Of a stretch of 64,000 nucleotides of DNA, positions 37,098 to 51,679 are shown in pieces. This DNA comes from Parelaphostrongylus tenuis. Taxonomy: Eukaryota; Nematoda; Chromadorea; Rhabditida; Metastrongylidae. The notes under the pieces are model-generated. The model was not told where the DNA came from. It was given only the letters and a program-made list of their open reading frames with translations, and did no database searches. The translations under genes and the position numbers were made by a program. The stretch spans positions 1 to 64,000 of the forward strand of contig JAHQIW010007058.1 in assembly GCA_019055375.1 (NCBI GenBank), given 5' to 3'. Each line of letters opens with the position of its first letter. The stretch's first letter is position 1.

Positions 37098-39118
37098 GTC
37101 AGTTTCATGTAGACCGTCTTTGTTAAATCTGATGATCTAGCAATCTAAGTCTTTACTGGTTAAAATCTCCGTGTTTTCTGTACATTTTGTTACTCTTTAC
37201 GCGAGCTTTATTATTTATCATTGAATATTTTGCCGAGGAAGATAGATTTAAAGCCTCAACGGCTTCATTTTTGGGTTTCACTTTGTTAGGATATGTAATA
37301 TTTGCTGAATTGTTTCGGATCAGGACGTCGTTCTTGACGTAGTATGGGTTTACAGCCTCTTCTCCGTCATGCGCATCGAAAGCGGCACACGCGGGTCCGC
37401 GCTGTTCGGACGGTTTACGAAGATTGGCGTGGCACTCACTAAAAGTGTGACTATCAGTAGATTCAAGTTTTAAGGGAACTCGATCTTTAGTAATGGGACC
37501 GTTTTGACTATAGAATATTTTTCTATGATATCACCAAAGCGCGTGCCTCCATCACCCGCTCTTCGTAGTCGTCCGAACCGCCTACCAGCCGGAAATGGCC
37601 ACCGTAGATAAGGGGTTCATCATATCTGTGTCAGACTATTTCAGATGTCTGATGTAATTCTGCGCATAGATGGCCCTTCATTGAAATCTACTTCTCCTCA
37701 GTGTACTTAACGCTTCTTTTTCTCCTAATTTGTTATAGAATTTTTAAGAATCAATCTGCTCATCATCCGCAAATAATGCATCTTAGCACCGGTTCGATTT
37801 ATTTATTTATTTCTCTTCTGAATGGGCGAGTTCACCGAGTGTTGCTCAATTTAAAGGCTATTTATTGTATAGGAGTTTTTTTTTCACTTTACAGCTCTTG
37901 TACACTGTCATGATGTTATAACTATATAGCTAAATTGTTGAGTTTTATGGAGAACTCTCGATCCAGTGGGGACTAGAACATTGGTTTTACCCTTACCAAG
38001 GACGCGTCCTACCACTACACCGCCGAAGATACAGCTTTGTTACCACTCTTTCTCCGATGTAAAGGATCGAAGCTGTCAGTAATTTGATACCGATATGCAT
38101 TTATCAGATCAAACCTGTCAACAAACTCGGTTCAGCTGATAGCTAATGTCTATATCGAAGAAGGAGTGGTATTCAGGTTGGAGTGGTGGCCTCGGTGGTG
38201 TAATGGTAACACGCGCCCCGGTATGAATTAAACCCGAGTTCAAATCCTCAGTAAGGTCGGATGATTTGCATATCACTTGGCATACATGGATATATGTCTG
38301 TTCAATGTAACTAGGGTCATTTTTGTTCCTTCTGTGTTTGATTTTTAGTTTCTCTTTGTTTCCTCGATTCTCCGTAGCTTTCGTTCTCGTTCCACTCATG
38401 TATTGTAGTCCTAGTAACATTTTGTAATTTTTATACAATGAAATATTTGAGTCAAATTTTCTATTGCGTGTTAAAAAACAATTAATTTTCTTTTTTGAGA
38501 TTCATAAATCTTCGGATACCTTCGGTTGTGACTGTTTCTGGCGATCATTCCTTTTCGATACCGGCGTGATTTTCTGCTGTTTGATAACTTTGAATTAATA
38601 TAATCCATAAGAATTCTTTCTATTTCACAGCTTTTCATAGCAGTGTTATGTTGTTATAACTATATAATGTTCAGTAATGTTGAACTTGTATGCAGAACTT
38701 TGGACCTCTTGGGGACTGATCCCGCGTCTTACCCTACCGAGGGCACGTGCTAACCACTGCTTTGCCGGGGCGCGGCTCCTGTTCTGCTGTCACTCTCCCT
38801 GCGATGCAAAGTATTGGAGCTATCAGCAACCAACTGTGAGCGAGTTTTCACTGAAGTGTGACAAAACGAGTGATTTCAGAACAGGAGTCTAGATAGTGCG
38901 GTGCAGTGGTTAGTGCACACCCTTGGGAATGGTGAGACATGGGTTCAGCGCCAGCCCGAGGTTCGAAGTTTTGCATAGCATCCAGCAGTATTGGTTAATG
39001 CTGTGTTTGTTTTGTTATTTGTGACTGTGCCGCCGTGTTTTCGTCTGTACTGCATTGACAACATTTTATCTATGATTTATATCTGATGCTAATGGGTTGT
39101 CTTCTTTTAGATTCAATC
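37098..39118. other. Intergenic stretch with SINE fragments
   Basis: Between the glucuronyltransferase and YJU2B. A diverged CCCTTT-type MITE occupies roughly 37345-37620. Short tRNA-like SINEs lie at 37970-38035 (reverse), 38190-38275 (forward; GGTGGTGTAATGGTAACACG), 38700-38770 (reverse) and 38890-38975 (forward). No gene seen. Confidence 0.5.
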
Positions 39119-42100
39119 ATGGGAGAACGTAAAGGACAAAATTTCTACTATCCACCCGATTTCGACTACAAGAAGCACAAAAGTCTCAACAAATATCATG
39201 GTACTCATGCATTGCGCGAGAGAGCCAAGAAGATTTCACAGGGTATTCTTATTATCAGGTTTGTTTCTTCTTCATTATCTGTAGATGATGGCAATATCGT
39301 TCGTATAGCGCAGTGGTAGGAGCTTCTGCTACGAGCACACCATCGATCCATCGATAGTTGATGGTCCGATCTTGCGCTCAGACTCACCAAGACTTCCATC
39401 TGTCCGGGATCGATGAATTGGTGCCAGAATTGTTCGTGAGAATAGCAGCACTGACTTGATATATCGGTAGGCCATTGCGAGTCTTTGCACAGGCCTGATA
39501 TGTCCAATCACTACAAACGATGCCGCGAATGGAGTTGAATGCGTGCGGATCCGTCAAAGATTGACAAACGTGAAGAGCTTTTCCTTTACCGTTTTTATCT
39601 ATGATGACCGTTTATTTCCAGGAGCAACTAATCACGAAGTCTTGGGAAGATTTTGTATTCTTTTATTCTTATTTGCAGATTTGAAATGCCATTTAATATA
39701 TGGTGCCTTGGTTGTAATAATCATGTCGGATGGGTGTTCGATATAATGCTGAAAAGAAGAAAATTGGAATGTACTACACGACGCCACTGTATGAATTTCG
39801 AATGAAGTGCCACCTGTGCGATAACTATTTTGTGATACGTACGGATCCAAAGGTCAGTTTTCATCTCTTCTTGGAAGAATTAGCTTCAACTTCACATCTA
39901 AGAATGTTAAGCAATAGGGAAACTCTGATCTTCGGGTGGAATTCGCGTTCAGCCCTAACCGAGGCGCGCGCGTTAGCCCCTGCATTTCCGGGGCACCTGT
40001 TCTGTTAACTCTTTCTGCGATACAAAATATCGGCTCCGTCAGCAACCAAGCGTCAATGTTTTGTCCTGGTAAGCACATAGCGACATTGAACCCAATTACG
40101 TTGACAACTATCGGAGATATGTAATTCCTGTTTGACCACGTTTTCAGCAGTGGTGTGATGCGAAAAATGTTGAGTGATAAGCGAAATCCTGAACCTCGCG
40201 TGAGATCTGAACCCGTGTCTCACCCTTATCAACACAGTGTGTTAACCATTGCACTACGGGAGCCCCTATCCTGTTATACTACGTATGCGATTCGTTTTGA
40301 TATAACGCAAATTTTTGAGATGAACATTCTCAGGCTTTCTGATAAGAAGACGACTTTTTTATGAACGGTATTCTTTGTTTAAATTTGGTTGCAAGGAAGA
40401 ATATGGATGCACATTTGCCGCTCTGGGATTGCCTAAAGTTCCCACCTTTTGGGGCTGTATGCATCCATTTCGATGCACGATTATCTGGAGACCTTTTTCG
40501 TTGCACAGAGCTATCAGGCGCAGTATCGAAGTCGTCTTTTCTCAAGCGATAAAATGATTACTCTGGGGGTAAAGCTTTGTCCACCGAAAAGCGCATCCGA
40601 ACAATCGTGCATCCAATTAGATGCACGCCGTCCTCAAAAGGTTGATCACTTTTCTACCGTTTTGAAGTTTTGGTTTCAACGGCTTTATGCTAAGTTTAAA
40701 TTGTCGACTTATGTAAGGTATGTATCATACGTACGCGTGTGCTGCAGGGGTCAGAGGTGGACTGCGACGCTCACTGGTCGATGAGTCGATGCCCCCAAGG
40801 CTCATCAAGCCTTCCATCCCTCCGATATCAATTAATTGATATCAGACTTGTCCAGAAGGAAAGCAGCACTCAATTTATACATCGCTAGGCCACAGCGAGT
40901 CATTGCAAGGCCTGTTATGAATTCAGTCATCTCAAACGATGCTATGAATGGAAATGATTGCATGACCAATCCAGCAGAAATTGATAAACGTCGAGAGCAG
41001 TATTCTTTATTCTTTTATGTATCATACAAGATTCTATAAATACACTTTTAAATATAAATAACACATTTCCTGGAGGCGACTTTTCTTTATTCCAGAATTT
41101 CGACTACGAATTAGTGGAGGGATGTTCAAGACAGGAGAAACGTTTCGAACCGTCAGAGATCGACCAGATTGACACTTCGGACAGTGATTTTAGTCATAAA
41201 TTGGCGGCAGATGCCATGTTCAAGACAGAACATAGGGAGGAGGTGATCTAACAGTCTCTAATTTCGATTTATTCTTTGTTTCTTTTATAGGCATCGGTTG
41301 GTCGCTTATAAATCATACGCAATTCCTGTTCAGGATAAAAATAAGGCGACTAGTGATGAGACTCGGATGGATAAAATTGAGTGGATTCAAGAGAGGTTAC
41401 GCGATGATTTTGCAGCCAATCAAGCACTCAGAGCACAATTCCGGGTACAGAAGTACTTAGAAGAAGTCTGAGGTTGTTTTATTGAATGCAACTGAAACTG
41501 TCGTTTCTAGAAAGAGAAAAAAGAACTCAACGAAAAGAGAGCTTACGATGACGATCTACGTGCACGCTGTTCGTTGAGTATCCCTTTAGAGCCCGAGGAT
41601 CCAAACGATAGAAAAGTTGCCGGCATGTTGGCACGATTTCGCACAATCAAATGTTGGTCCTCCTTTCCTACGAGCTGTTCTGTTTATCCATTCTATTCAA
41701 TATTGTATCCGTATCATAATTTATAATGCATCGGTTCCATATGTGCTTCTGATTATAATGAATTTCAGCACAAGACGAATTAGAGGAGGAACGTCGTAGA
41801 GAAGCAGCAGCTCGACGAATATTTCCGTCAACGTCTTCTAGTGAAGCCCCTAGTCCTAAAATAATAGATCAGTTGAAAAAAACCATAAAACGTGATCGTG
41901 ATCGGCAAATCAACGACAACGTGAGTTTTTTTTTGTCTTATCGTTTAAGAGCCCCACTTCTTACTCCTTAGTAAACTCGCGAACTTACGGGTATGGTAGT
42001 GGAGTGTTCGGAAATTGACAAAATAGGCTTGGTAAAATTAACACGTATTCCCAATAATGTTGAGTAATGTGCAAAACTTTGACGTCGGACGGAAATCGAA

Positions 42101-42655
42101 CCCGCATTTCACCTTTTCCGGCGGCACTTGCTGACCAATTGCACTACCGACGCCTGTCTTGCCACTACTGGCTACGCTATTTTTTCTTCTAAGCAAGACG
42201 TTATTGAATTCCTGGCCATTATGGTGACATTCAATAAATCTGAAACTTTTTGTAATTGGTTATCGGTTTGCTCCATTTTCGTTCTGAATTACAAAGTTTA
42301 GTCACCACTGTTTTTTACCATCTGCCTATTCTACTCTTAATGAGGGTAGAGCTACTATGCAGTATTCCTTGTATAAGCACTCAGATTTACATTAGATTAA
42401 AACCCCTGTCTTCTTAAAATTTGTTGGCCACATTTGCTCTAAGATTTGTCATATTATCTGTTGTTTCAGTTCAATTTTGGATTAACTCCGAAGAAATCTT
42501 CGTTAACACTTGGCGTCATTCGAAAAGATGTGAAAGAAGAAGCGGAATATATTGAGGATATTTCACCGAATACTTCTTCAAACATCAAAAATGAAACAAA
42601 GACAACTGTTACAAGTGGTCTGGTTGCTGATTATGACTCTTCAGGGTCAGATTAA
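39119..42655 (+). CDS. YJU2B: YJU2B/CCDC130 (CWC16) family splicing protein
   Basis: Seven exons: 39119-39258, 39679-39852, 41096-41242, 41334-41444, 41511-41652, 41769-41920, 42470-42655, about 350 residues. The CWC16 family acts in the spliceosome. The start MGERKGQNFYYPPDFDYKKH is nearly invariant in the family, followed by ALRERAKKISQGILIIR, a zinc site with two CxxC pairs (WCLGCNNH and KCHLCDNY), AEKKKIGMYYTTPLYEFRMK, then a basic, coiled-coil middle and the conserved end SGLVADYDSSGSD. One base is missing near 39729-39731, between NNHVG and MGVRYNAE. All other junctions are in phase. A clear acceptor (CTTCTTTTAG) stands 8 bases before the ATG, so the mRNA may be trans-spliced there. Confidence 0.93.
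39302..39600 (+). repeat. SINE family 1
   Basis: TATAGCGCAGTGGTAGGAGC head, then GGATCGATGAATTGGTGCCA and AATAGCAGCACTGACTTGAT in family order. It is in intron 1 of YJU2B. Confidence 0.7.
40719..41027 (+). repeat. SINE family 1 with 12-bp target duplication
   Basis: TATGTATCATAC occurs at 40719-40730 and 41016-41027, bracketing a full SINE (GTGCTGCAGGGGTCAGAGGT head; AGCAGCACTCAATTTATACA body). It is in intron 2 of YJU2B. Confidence 0.85.
42080..42155 (-). repeat. tRNA-like SINE fragment, reversed
   Basis: GGAAATCGAACCCGCATTTC (reversed B box) and CAATTGCACTACCGACGCC (reversed A box). It is in the last intron of YJU2B. Confidence 0.5.
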
Positions 42656-42685
42656 GTCCTTAGATAACATTGTCCTAACGCCGGA

Positions 42686-42691
42686 AATAAA
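42686..42691 (+). terminator. Polyadenylation signal for YJU2B
   Basis: AATAAA, 31 bases after the TAA stop at 42653-42655. Confidence 0.75.
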
Positions 42692-43012
42692 GATGTATTT
42701 AATCTATGCAACTTCATAAAAATGCTGAGACTAGTATCTGTGCAAAAGAATTTACAATAGGTTGCATTCATAGGTTGTCATGTGCTTCAAATCAAACGTT
42801 CAAGTTGTAGAGTGCTATCAAATATATTCGATTAATAATTCTAATTAACCTTTTGAGGAAGGCAGTTGAGATCGTTGCGTACAGCGTGACACAAGTGACG
42901 TTCAATTCTCTTAACTTTTTTTAGACACGTTTCTCCTTTTCAAAGAAATCTTAGGTTACTCATATCACTTTGATAGTACACTATTTGCTATACACATCAA
43001 TTGGCCTTTGTG

Positions 43013-43015
<3 letters not shown>

Positions 43016-43067
<52 letters not shown>

Positions 43068-43135
43068 GTATGTATGTATATACATATGTATATACTATAT
43101 ATATATATATATATGTATGTGTATATATATCTTTA
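43016..43135. repeat. (TA)n/TATG microsatellite
   Basis: About 22 perfect TA units, then CATATGTATG units and more TA. Confidence 0.95.
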
Positions 43136-45496
43136 TATAAAAAAAAACTGAGTGCGAAACGTAATCTTTTCCTCGTTGTTATTACGCCCTAAGAATGCCT
43201 CTCGAAAAGCAAGCCTATCATTATCAGTATTGCCGTTTCCAAGCTATCGAATGACTGTTAAAAGTCTAGTGAAAACAAGCCTAGCGAAAAATAGTCACAC
43301 ATCTCAACGGAGCGATGACACTGAAGGCAGAACGTAGTTTTGTGATAACTGTTACAGCGCACTAGGAAGGCCCCTCGGAAACTAGACAAAATATCGGATT
43401 TCTCAGGCTATCGAATAATTATCAAAATCTAATGAAGATGCTCTGTTTTGTGAAAAGTCCTTAAATGAACGCACATAGTTTGCGGTACACGCCGTATCCT
43501 AAGTGTTGCCTTCGGGATGGTAGCTTTACGCATATCATAACAGCATATTTCAAGCTTTTCACGAGATCTGTTATGGCACTTGTAGTACTGTGCGTACGCT
43601 TCGGCCCTCTGGCCTCATCAGTAGCACGATTCTTTTAGGTTCACCGAGTCCCATGTAAGGGAATATATCCCTGCATATAAAAGAATCGACGCTAAATCAA
43701 TCATCTTGCTTGTGAAGTGAGAAGATCACCCTGAGCTGCTAAAAGTTATATACGAGACCTCATGAAGAGCTTGAAATATGCTTTCAGGATGTATAAAATT
43801 CCAAGCGACATCTTGAAGAAAAGTTGAAATTGAAGGTATTATACGATTTATCAGCCATGAGCGATGAACAGTTGATCTTTGCAGTGAAGCGTGATCTCTT
43901 CACTTTGCAGGCAGTGTAACTATCGACGTAATCAGGCCAGTAGTGTTAAACGTATGTTTAGCACTGAAAGTGCCATAACAGACTTCATGAAAAGCTTCAA
44001 ATATTCCGTCAGGATGTACTGAATCTTAAATGTCATATTGCACCTCTCTGTTGCCTTAGAAGTTTTGCTTTGATAATCTATTGTAGGCCTTAGCTTCTGC
44101 TTAGAATTTAGGTAAGCGAAAATCCTACGTTACTAATCACTTCAAAAGATTATTTCGTAAAAAATCTGTACGAATTCATTATTTCGCGGCCGTTCAACTT
44201 CAGACAGGAGTTGTACCTGCGTTACACCTATACCGGTGGCGCACACCACCGAAACGCCTCGATATTGGCGAAACACGGGTTCTTTTCCGTTAAACGACAC
44301 AGAGTCGAAAACTGATCATTTTCGCTGGGCAAGATGAGTGTTAGTAATCATTCGGAAGCTTAAATCTCTGGCTAGCGCAATACATGCCCGTTTTTCTTAA
44401 AGACTCCTTAGTAACGCTGTAGATTATCAGATTAACATTATGTTTTACATCGGCCGCGCAATTCAACTTCATTTCGCTGGAAGCACGAAAAGCACATGAT
44501 CGCGTATGTGAGTCAATATATTTTCTCTGCTACACTGCGCAGAAACGGTCTTTCCAGAAAATAAGCACGGCGTTGGAATCCCTAAATCTTACGCTATCGA
44601 ATGATTATTGATAATCTAGAAAAGAGCTCTGTCTTGCAAGGAAAATGCGTGTGCCAAGCACAAATGTTTTCCTTTCGTTGAAGCGTTGTAAAGAGACTTC
44701 TTTAGAAAAACCGGCCCGCACTACGCTAGCCAAAGACTGAAGCTTTCGGATGGTTACTAACAATCTTATGAAATATTCTTGTTCAGCAAAAGGACTGGTT
44801 TTTGATCCCGTGGAGTTAGACGGAAAGTACCGTTACGCGTACTTTACTCCCATGTGGGGTCGAATTTTCGCGCACCACTCCATATCCTCGGATGTTATAT
44901 GAGACATTGCTTACCAAACTCAATACCTTCCAATATGGGACACTGATGTAAAATAGAGAATGTAGAATAGTTTATCAGTTCAGGAATCAGGACCAACTTT
45001 ACTGCATTTACTTTCCTTTCTTTACTCCACTTAAATGAGTTTGAAATTTGGCATAATCAAGCACAATGGGAAACGTGATCACACACTTCTACATTGCTGA
45101 GCAAACAGTGGACGAGCACGGTCGTAAGGCGGTAGAAAACACGTGTTTTGTTGAATTATGATACATGTTCCCATAGAGTTCTCTCTGGCTACTATAGAGA
45201 TTCGGCTAATCGTTAGGTTTCACCACGCGGCTGATGGACAGGACTTGAGACTGGACAGAAAGCAGTCATGCATAGTGAACACATTCGCTTAGAAACAGCC
45301 CAATTCGTGTAGCGGCATCATCACTTGTGCAGTGTCGATTCAACTTTTATCTTTATTTTCACAGATAGATGTGTCACTGCGCTTGTAAATAAGATTGCAC
45401 ACATAGATCTGACCAAAGCTGTGACTGTGCGAATGAGAAGTATCCACGTTGAAGGCTTCCACCTTCACGAAACAAGCCATATGTGTAGCTCGCAAA

Positions 45497-45775
45497 GCAT
45501 CTGGCGCAGTGGTTAGAGAAGCTTTGCTGCGCACTATGTGGTCGATAGTTTGATCCGGCACGTGAGCTCACCAAATCTTCTATTTCTCCATGTTCGGTAT
45601 CCTGGCACAAGATTATTGGGAGATAGCAGCAATGATTTGATGCATCGGTAATCCACCGTGAGTCGCTGAAAACGTCAGATATGCATTCAGTCACCTCTAA
45701 AGGTGCTTTATAAAATCAAATGCACTGTACACCCCCTAGGTATTCATCAACACTAGGAGCTTTTTGGGCTTATAT
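45497..45775 (+). repeat. SINE family 1, diverged
   Basis: AGCATCTGGCGCAGTGGTTA head, then ATGTTCGGTATCCTGGCACA, AGATAGCAGCAATGATTTGA and CAGTCACCTCTAAAGGTGC. Confidence 0.65.
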
Positions 45776-46379
45776 CTTGTTCCGTAGAATCGAACAAATT
45801 ATATATAAATTGTGCTTGGGCACACTACGCACAACTCCGTTGAACTTCCGATTGGTATCGTCTTTCCAAGAATTGCGGTAGATGTTTGAGTTTTGAGAGT
45901 TAGTTCTTGTACGTAACAAGCACAACAGAGGTCTTACGGATGTCGTGGGAAAAAGTCTAACGACTAGACGAATTGGAAGTAATGTAGGCGGTAGTCAAAT
46001 AAAAAAAACATTTCAAAATTGTGGTCCAATGTACGAAGGTGTCCATGGTACCCTCCACTAAACTTCTCAGGAGCACATCCCTCTGCTGAGCTGAACGGAA
46101 AACGAACGAAGACGTTAAATTTACGTCGAAAATTGGAGGGAAGACGAAAATAGTTCGACCAGTTAAACGCTATTGGATTCTAAAAATGTACTGAAAAATC
46201 AGTTCTTTTCGCAAATTCTGATGATGGAATTGTTTGCTATCTTTTCATGGAAAATAGATTCCTTCACCAATCAAACATCGATAATTACAAAATCTGCGAG
46301 ATAAAGATAAGAGTCTGTGGTGATTCGATCAGCAGCGCTTCTTGCGCTCATTTCTCGGATTACTATTTCCGGGGCGGTC

Positions 46380-48667
<2,288 letters not shown>

Positions 48668-48704
48668 TGTCGTCGTCGCCATAATTGTAGACTGATCTGT
48701 CGAC

Positions 48705-48710
48705 AATAAA
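48705..48710 (+). terminator. Polyadenylation signal
   Basis: AATAAA, 38 bases after the TGA at 48665-48667. Confidence 0.65.
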
Positions 48711-50086
48711 ATCGTGTTTTTCTGAGAAGAAAATGTGTATTACTCTTGCATCGTGCTAATTTGATATAACCATGCATGATCTTCAGTTTTGTACCAACTA
48801 CTCACAACTTATGACTTCTTCCTAGTGCTCTAGCACTATTCAATTTTATGCTGCTGTGAAATTCGATACGAACTAAATCAATCTTTCCGGCCAGTACTGT
48901 CTGTTACGTCGTCGTCGACGGTAAGAATAACTTAAGAGATCTCTAAAAGAAAAGCAGAGAGCTCAGCGATCAAATCTACTCAAAAAGCATGATGAATCAT
49001 ACCAATCTTAGAATGAAATCGCTCTGGAGTCCAGAGTCTTCCCCAGAAACTGATTTAATATGATGAAGGATCAGTTATTTATATTCACGAATCGTTACCA
49101 CAATTTACTGTGTGGATCACAGCACTTATCGCATTCGACTCGTTTTCTCGCATCCATCATCCACAAAAATCTCCGAACATTTCACATGATACTTTGGGTG
49201 AGCTTGAGGTCTTCGCCTTCTTTACATACGTGGCACAACGCTCGTCGACACGATTCTCTTTGCAGTCTTTAGTGTAGTCAAGGCGTTTTCTAACACCTTC
49301 CTTAGTCGGCTGCAACACAATGTTGGAAAAGTCGTCAAACCAGCGCCTTGCCCTCCTGAAATACCGATCGCATAATTGACCACCCCGTTATTCCGCTACC
49401 TGTTGAAAAACAAGTAAAATTAATTGAATAGCTGAAAGGATATTTGTAAGTGATAGAGCAACTGCGAGATTCTATTAACGAGAAAACGACACACGTATCA
49501 TCTTGGCCAGAATGCACACACCACACCTGGAGTAATAACGTTATGAAACTATCTATAAGAATCACGCGTTGACGAAGTGTGTGAATTGTCTTAAGTTTAA
49601 TCCACACAATTTCAGGACAATAGTGATGGAAATTCAATGAGTGACCGGAGCTTTGACTACTTCTACGAGCGCACACGCCACCGTTTATCCTAGACGCTAC
49701 CTTCCACAAACTCATTGAGTACATTTCGCCTATTTGCACTATGATTAGGAATGCTTCCCTCTTCTACACAACACAAAAAAACAAATAAAAAGAAATAAAA
49801 CAATATAAAAAAATTGAAAGCAACAGGACAAAGTACTTCACAGATATGTTGATTGCCTCTAGATTCACATCCACCTACGTCTTATCATGTATTGTCTCCG
49901 GTAGAATTTTATAAACTTCACTAGAAGTCTCGAAAGGAGAATTTATGTACAAACTCATTGAAAACCAAAAATCCTTAACCAGCAGCTGAATCATTAACAC
50001 GTGTCAGAATTCTCAAAATATGTAATGCTGGCTCATTCAAAAGAATCCAATGAATCCAATGAACCTAAGGACCAGTTTCAATTCGT

Positions 50087-50278
50087 ATGGCATGCTTTAT
50101 AGACCTATTTGAAAATACTAGCCTTGTGCTAGATAGAGTAAACACTGGAGCTCCCAGTGCTGATCGAACCCCAAGGGACGCGGAGCATTCGTCTTCATCA
50201 AGCATCGATAGAGATGATTTAATACGTATCATTCTCGTAAAAGCACTTGAAATGACCTATAGGACCAAGCCTGCGTAG
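50087..50278 (+). CDS. Small hypothetical ORF, 63 residues
   Basis: Reads MACFIDLFENTSLVLDRVNT, then an acidic Ser-rich part (SSSSSIDRDDL) and IRIILVKALEMTYRTKPA. It looks more protein-like than most random frames here, but has no recognised motif, no clear upstream exon and no nearby polyadenylation signal. Confidence 0.2.
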   Translation: MACFIDLFENTSLVLDRVNTGAPSADRTPRDAEHSSSSSIDRDDLIRIILVKALEMTYRTKPA

Positions 50279-50329
50279 ATACACAAGCCTATTGGATAAA
50301 AAAGTTTTGACCACTCATGGTGATTGAGG

Positions 50330-50660
50330 GTCATTGCTCTGAACTTCATCGCAAAGCTAAGGATAGAGGATAAAGCTCTCCGAGTTGATCAATCCCTGAG
50401 GGATGCGTCATGCATTCGTCTCCAATTTTTAACTTCGTTCCAGGTGATTGAATGCATATCTGCCCTTTACAATGACTCGCGGTGGCCTCCGCCAAACCGA
50501 GTCAGTGCTGCTTACCCTCCCATACACGTCTGAGACCAACCTTGTACCAATTTACCGACCGCGGAGGGATGTATGGCTTGGTGAGCCATAAGCGCGAGAT
50601 AGAACCAGCGACGTTGTGTGCGACGCAGAGCACCTCTTAGCTGCGCCACATGCGCTCTTC
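50330..50660 (-). repeat. SINE family 1, reversed
   Basis: Reverse complement of the full element: TTGATCAATCCCTGAGGGAT, AATGCATATCTGCCCTTTAC, GTCAGTGCTGCTTACCCTCC, and the head GCGCCACATGCGCTC at the right end. Confidence 0.8.
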
Positions 50661-51199
50661 CCATCGTACCACTAAGTACTACAATCTATATAATATTTTG
50701 AGTTTTTCATGAAGTCTGTTACCGCATTTATAGAGTGCAACAGACATGTTTTTGCCTTCCATTCTCACCTGTGGCACGGTGCCTTTTCGTTCACTCAGCC
50801 CCTCAGTAACATATCGCCTATACAGCGGAGTCGACGATTATGTTATCAGAATAGAATGATTATAAGCAAGTCGACCGAAAGGTTTTGTTACATACTAATC
50901 AGTCTTGAAAACTTACGAACTTTGATATTGCATATAAAAGCCCATTATACTACGAAATCGAGCCTCGCAAAGATGCTCTGAAGATTTTATTTTCCAACTT
51001 AGCAACTTCCTACATCGCAGCTCCTCACAGACAATACGCAACCCACTGCAGTCTCCGTACGAATAGATTTATGCTATATGAACTGAGACTTGATGGTTAC
51101 TTATCAAATGTAGACCATGGTCTAATTGAAATGAAGTGAAAACATCCAGTGCAATTTGTCAAAACAAAGAAAATTTTCATGATATACGTAAACATTTTG

Positions 51200-51205
51200 T
51201 TTATT
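51200..51205 (-). terminator. Possible polyadenylation signal for vig-1
   Basis: TTTATT on the plus strand (AATAAA on the minus), 475 bases past the vig-1 stop; the nearest canonical hexamer I see. Confidence 0.4.
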
Positions 51206-51679
51206 GGATCAGAGGAATTGTTATCGCGTTTTCCATCAAAACAACATTACACTCAAGTAATATGTACGAATAAAAAAATTCCTGAACAAATGAAAACACG
51301 CCTTGCCATGCTTCTCTAAACAAGTACGAACAACAATATTTCAAACAAACAATCTTTCGTTTTTGAGGGAGCCCTAGTATTCATTCCATTTCCCTGCAAA
51401 CTATATATTCGATGACATAATGAGATGACCGAAAACAGAGAAGATCATTGGCCGACTCTTTCATTTCAGATAAGGGGTACCATCGAATGATCGACGGAAT
51501 AAAACCATCAGAAATAGATAGCGCATGGCTGAACAACAAAGACCAAATGTGCAGTATAGAATAAGCTAGAGGACTGACACTACTCTATACATGCAAGATG
51601 TAAAGACAGTGGGGTAGAAATTGAATCAAAACGTGTTCGAGATGGGTTCAATTGTGAAGGAGAACAACAAAGCGACCGC

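Larger units (their letters stand above)
42692..46379. other. Repeat-rich intergenic stretch
   Basis: (TA)n with TATG at 43016-43135; long dispersed repeat segments at 43140-44880 that also occur at 3400-4600, 24290-25110 and 27330-28080 (shared marks: TTCGCTGG.C, AGTAATCATTCG.AAGC, TCTGGC.AGCGC, TTTTACATCG..GCGCAATT, GCTGGAAGCACGAAAAGCA); a SINE at 45497. No supportable gene. Confidence 0.5.
48711..51199. other. Intergenic stretch with repeats
   Basis: SINE family 2 reversed at about 49045-49330, SINE family 1 reversed at 50330-50660, a MITE-like segment at 50710-50880, and one small open frame at 50087-50278. Convergent gene ends flank it (unknown gene on the left, vig-1 on the right). Confidence 0.5.

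Noticed and set aside
38186..38275. Possible functional tRNA (GGTGGTGTAATGGTAACACG)
   Set aside because: The A and B boxes are present but the acceptor and anticodon stems do not pair; it is a tRNA-derived SINE fragment.
40330..40784. Overlapping forward ORFs between YJU2B exons 2 and 3
   Set aside because: The YJU2B frame joins 39852 directly to 41096 in phase and in the family order, so these are intronic.
49335..49739. 134-residue reverse ORF, the longest in the window
   Set aside because: Its composition is irregular with no motif, no splice signals in a sensible order and no polyadenylation signal; likely chance.
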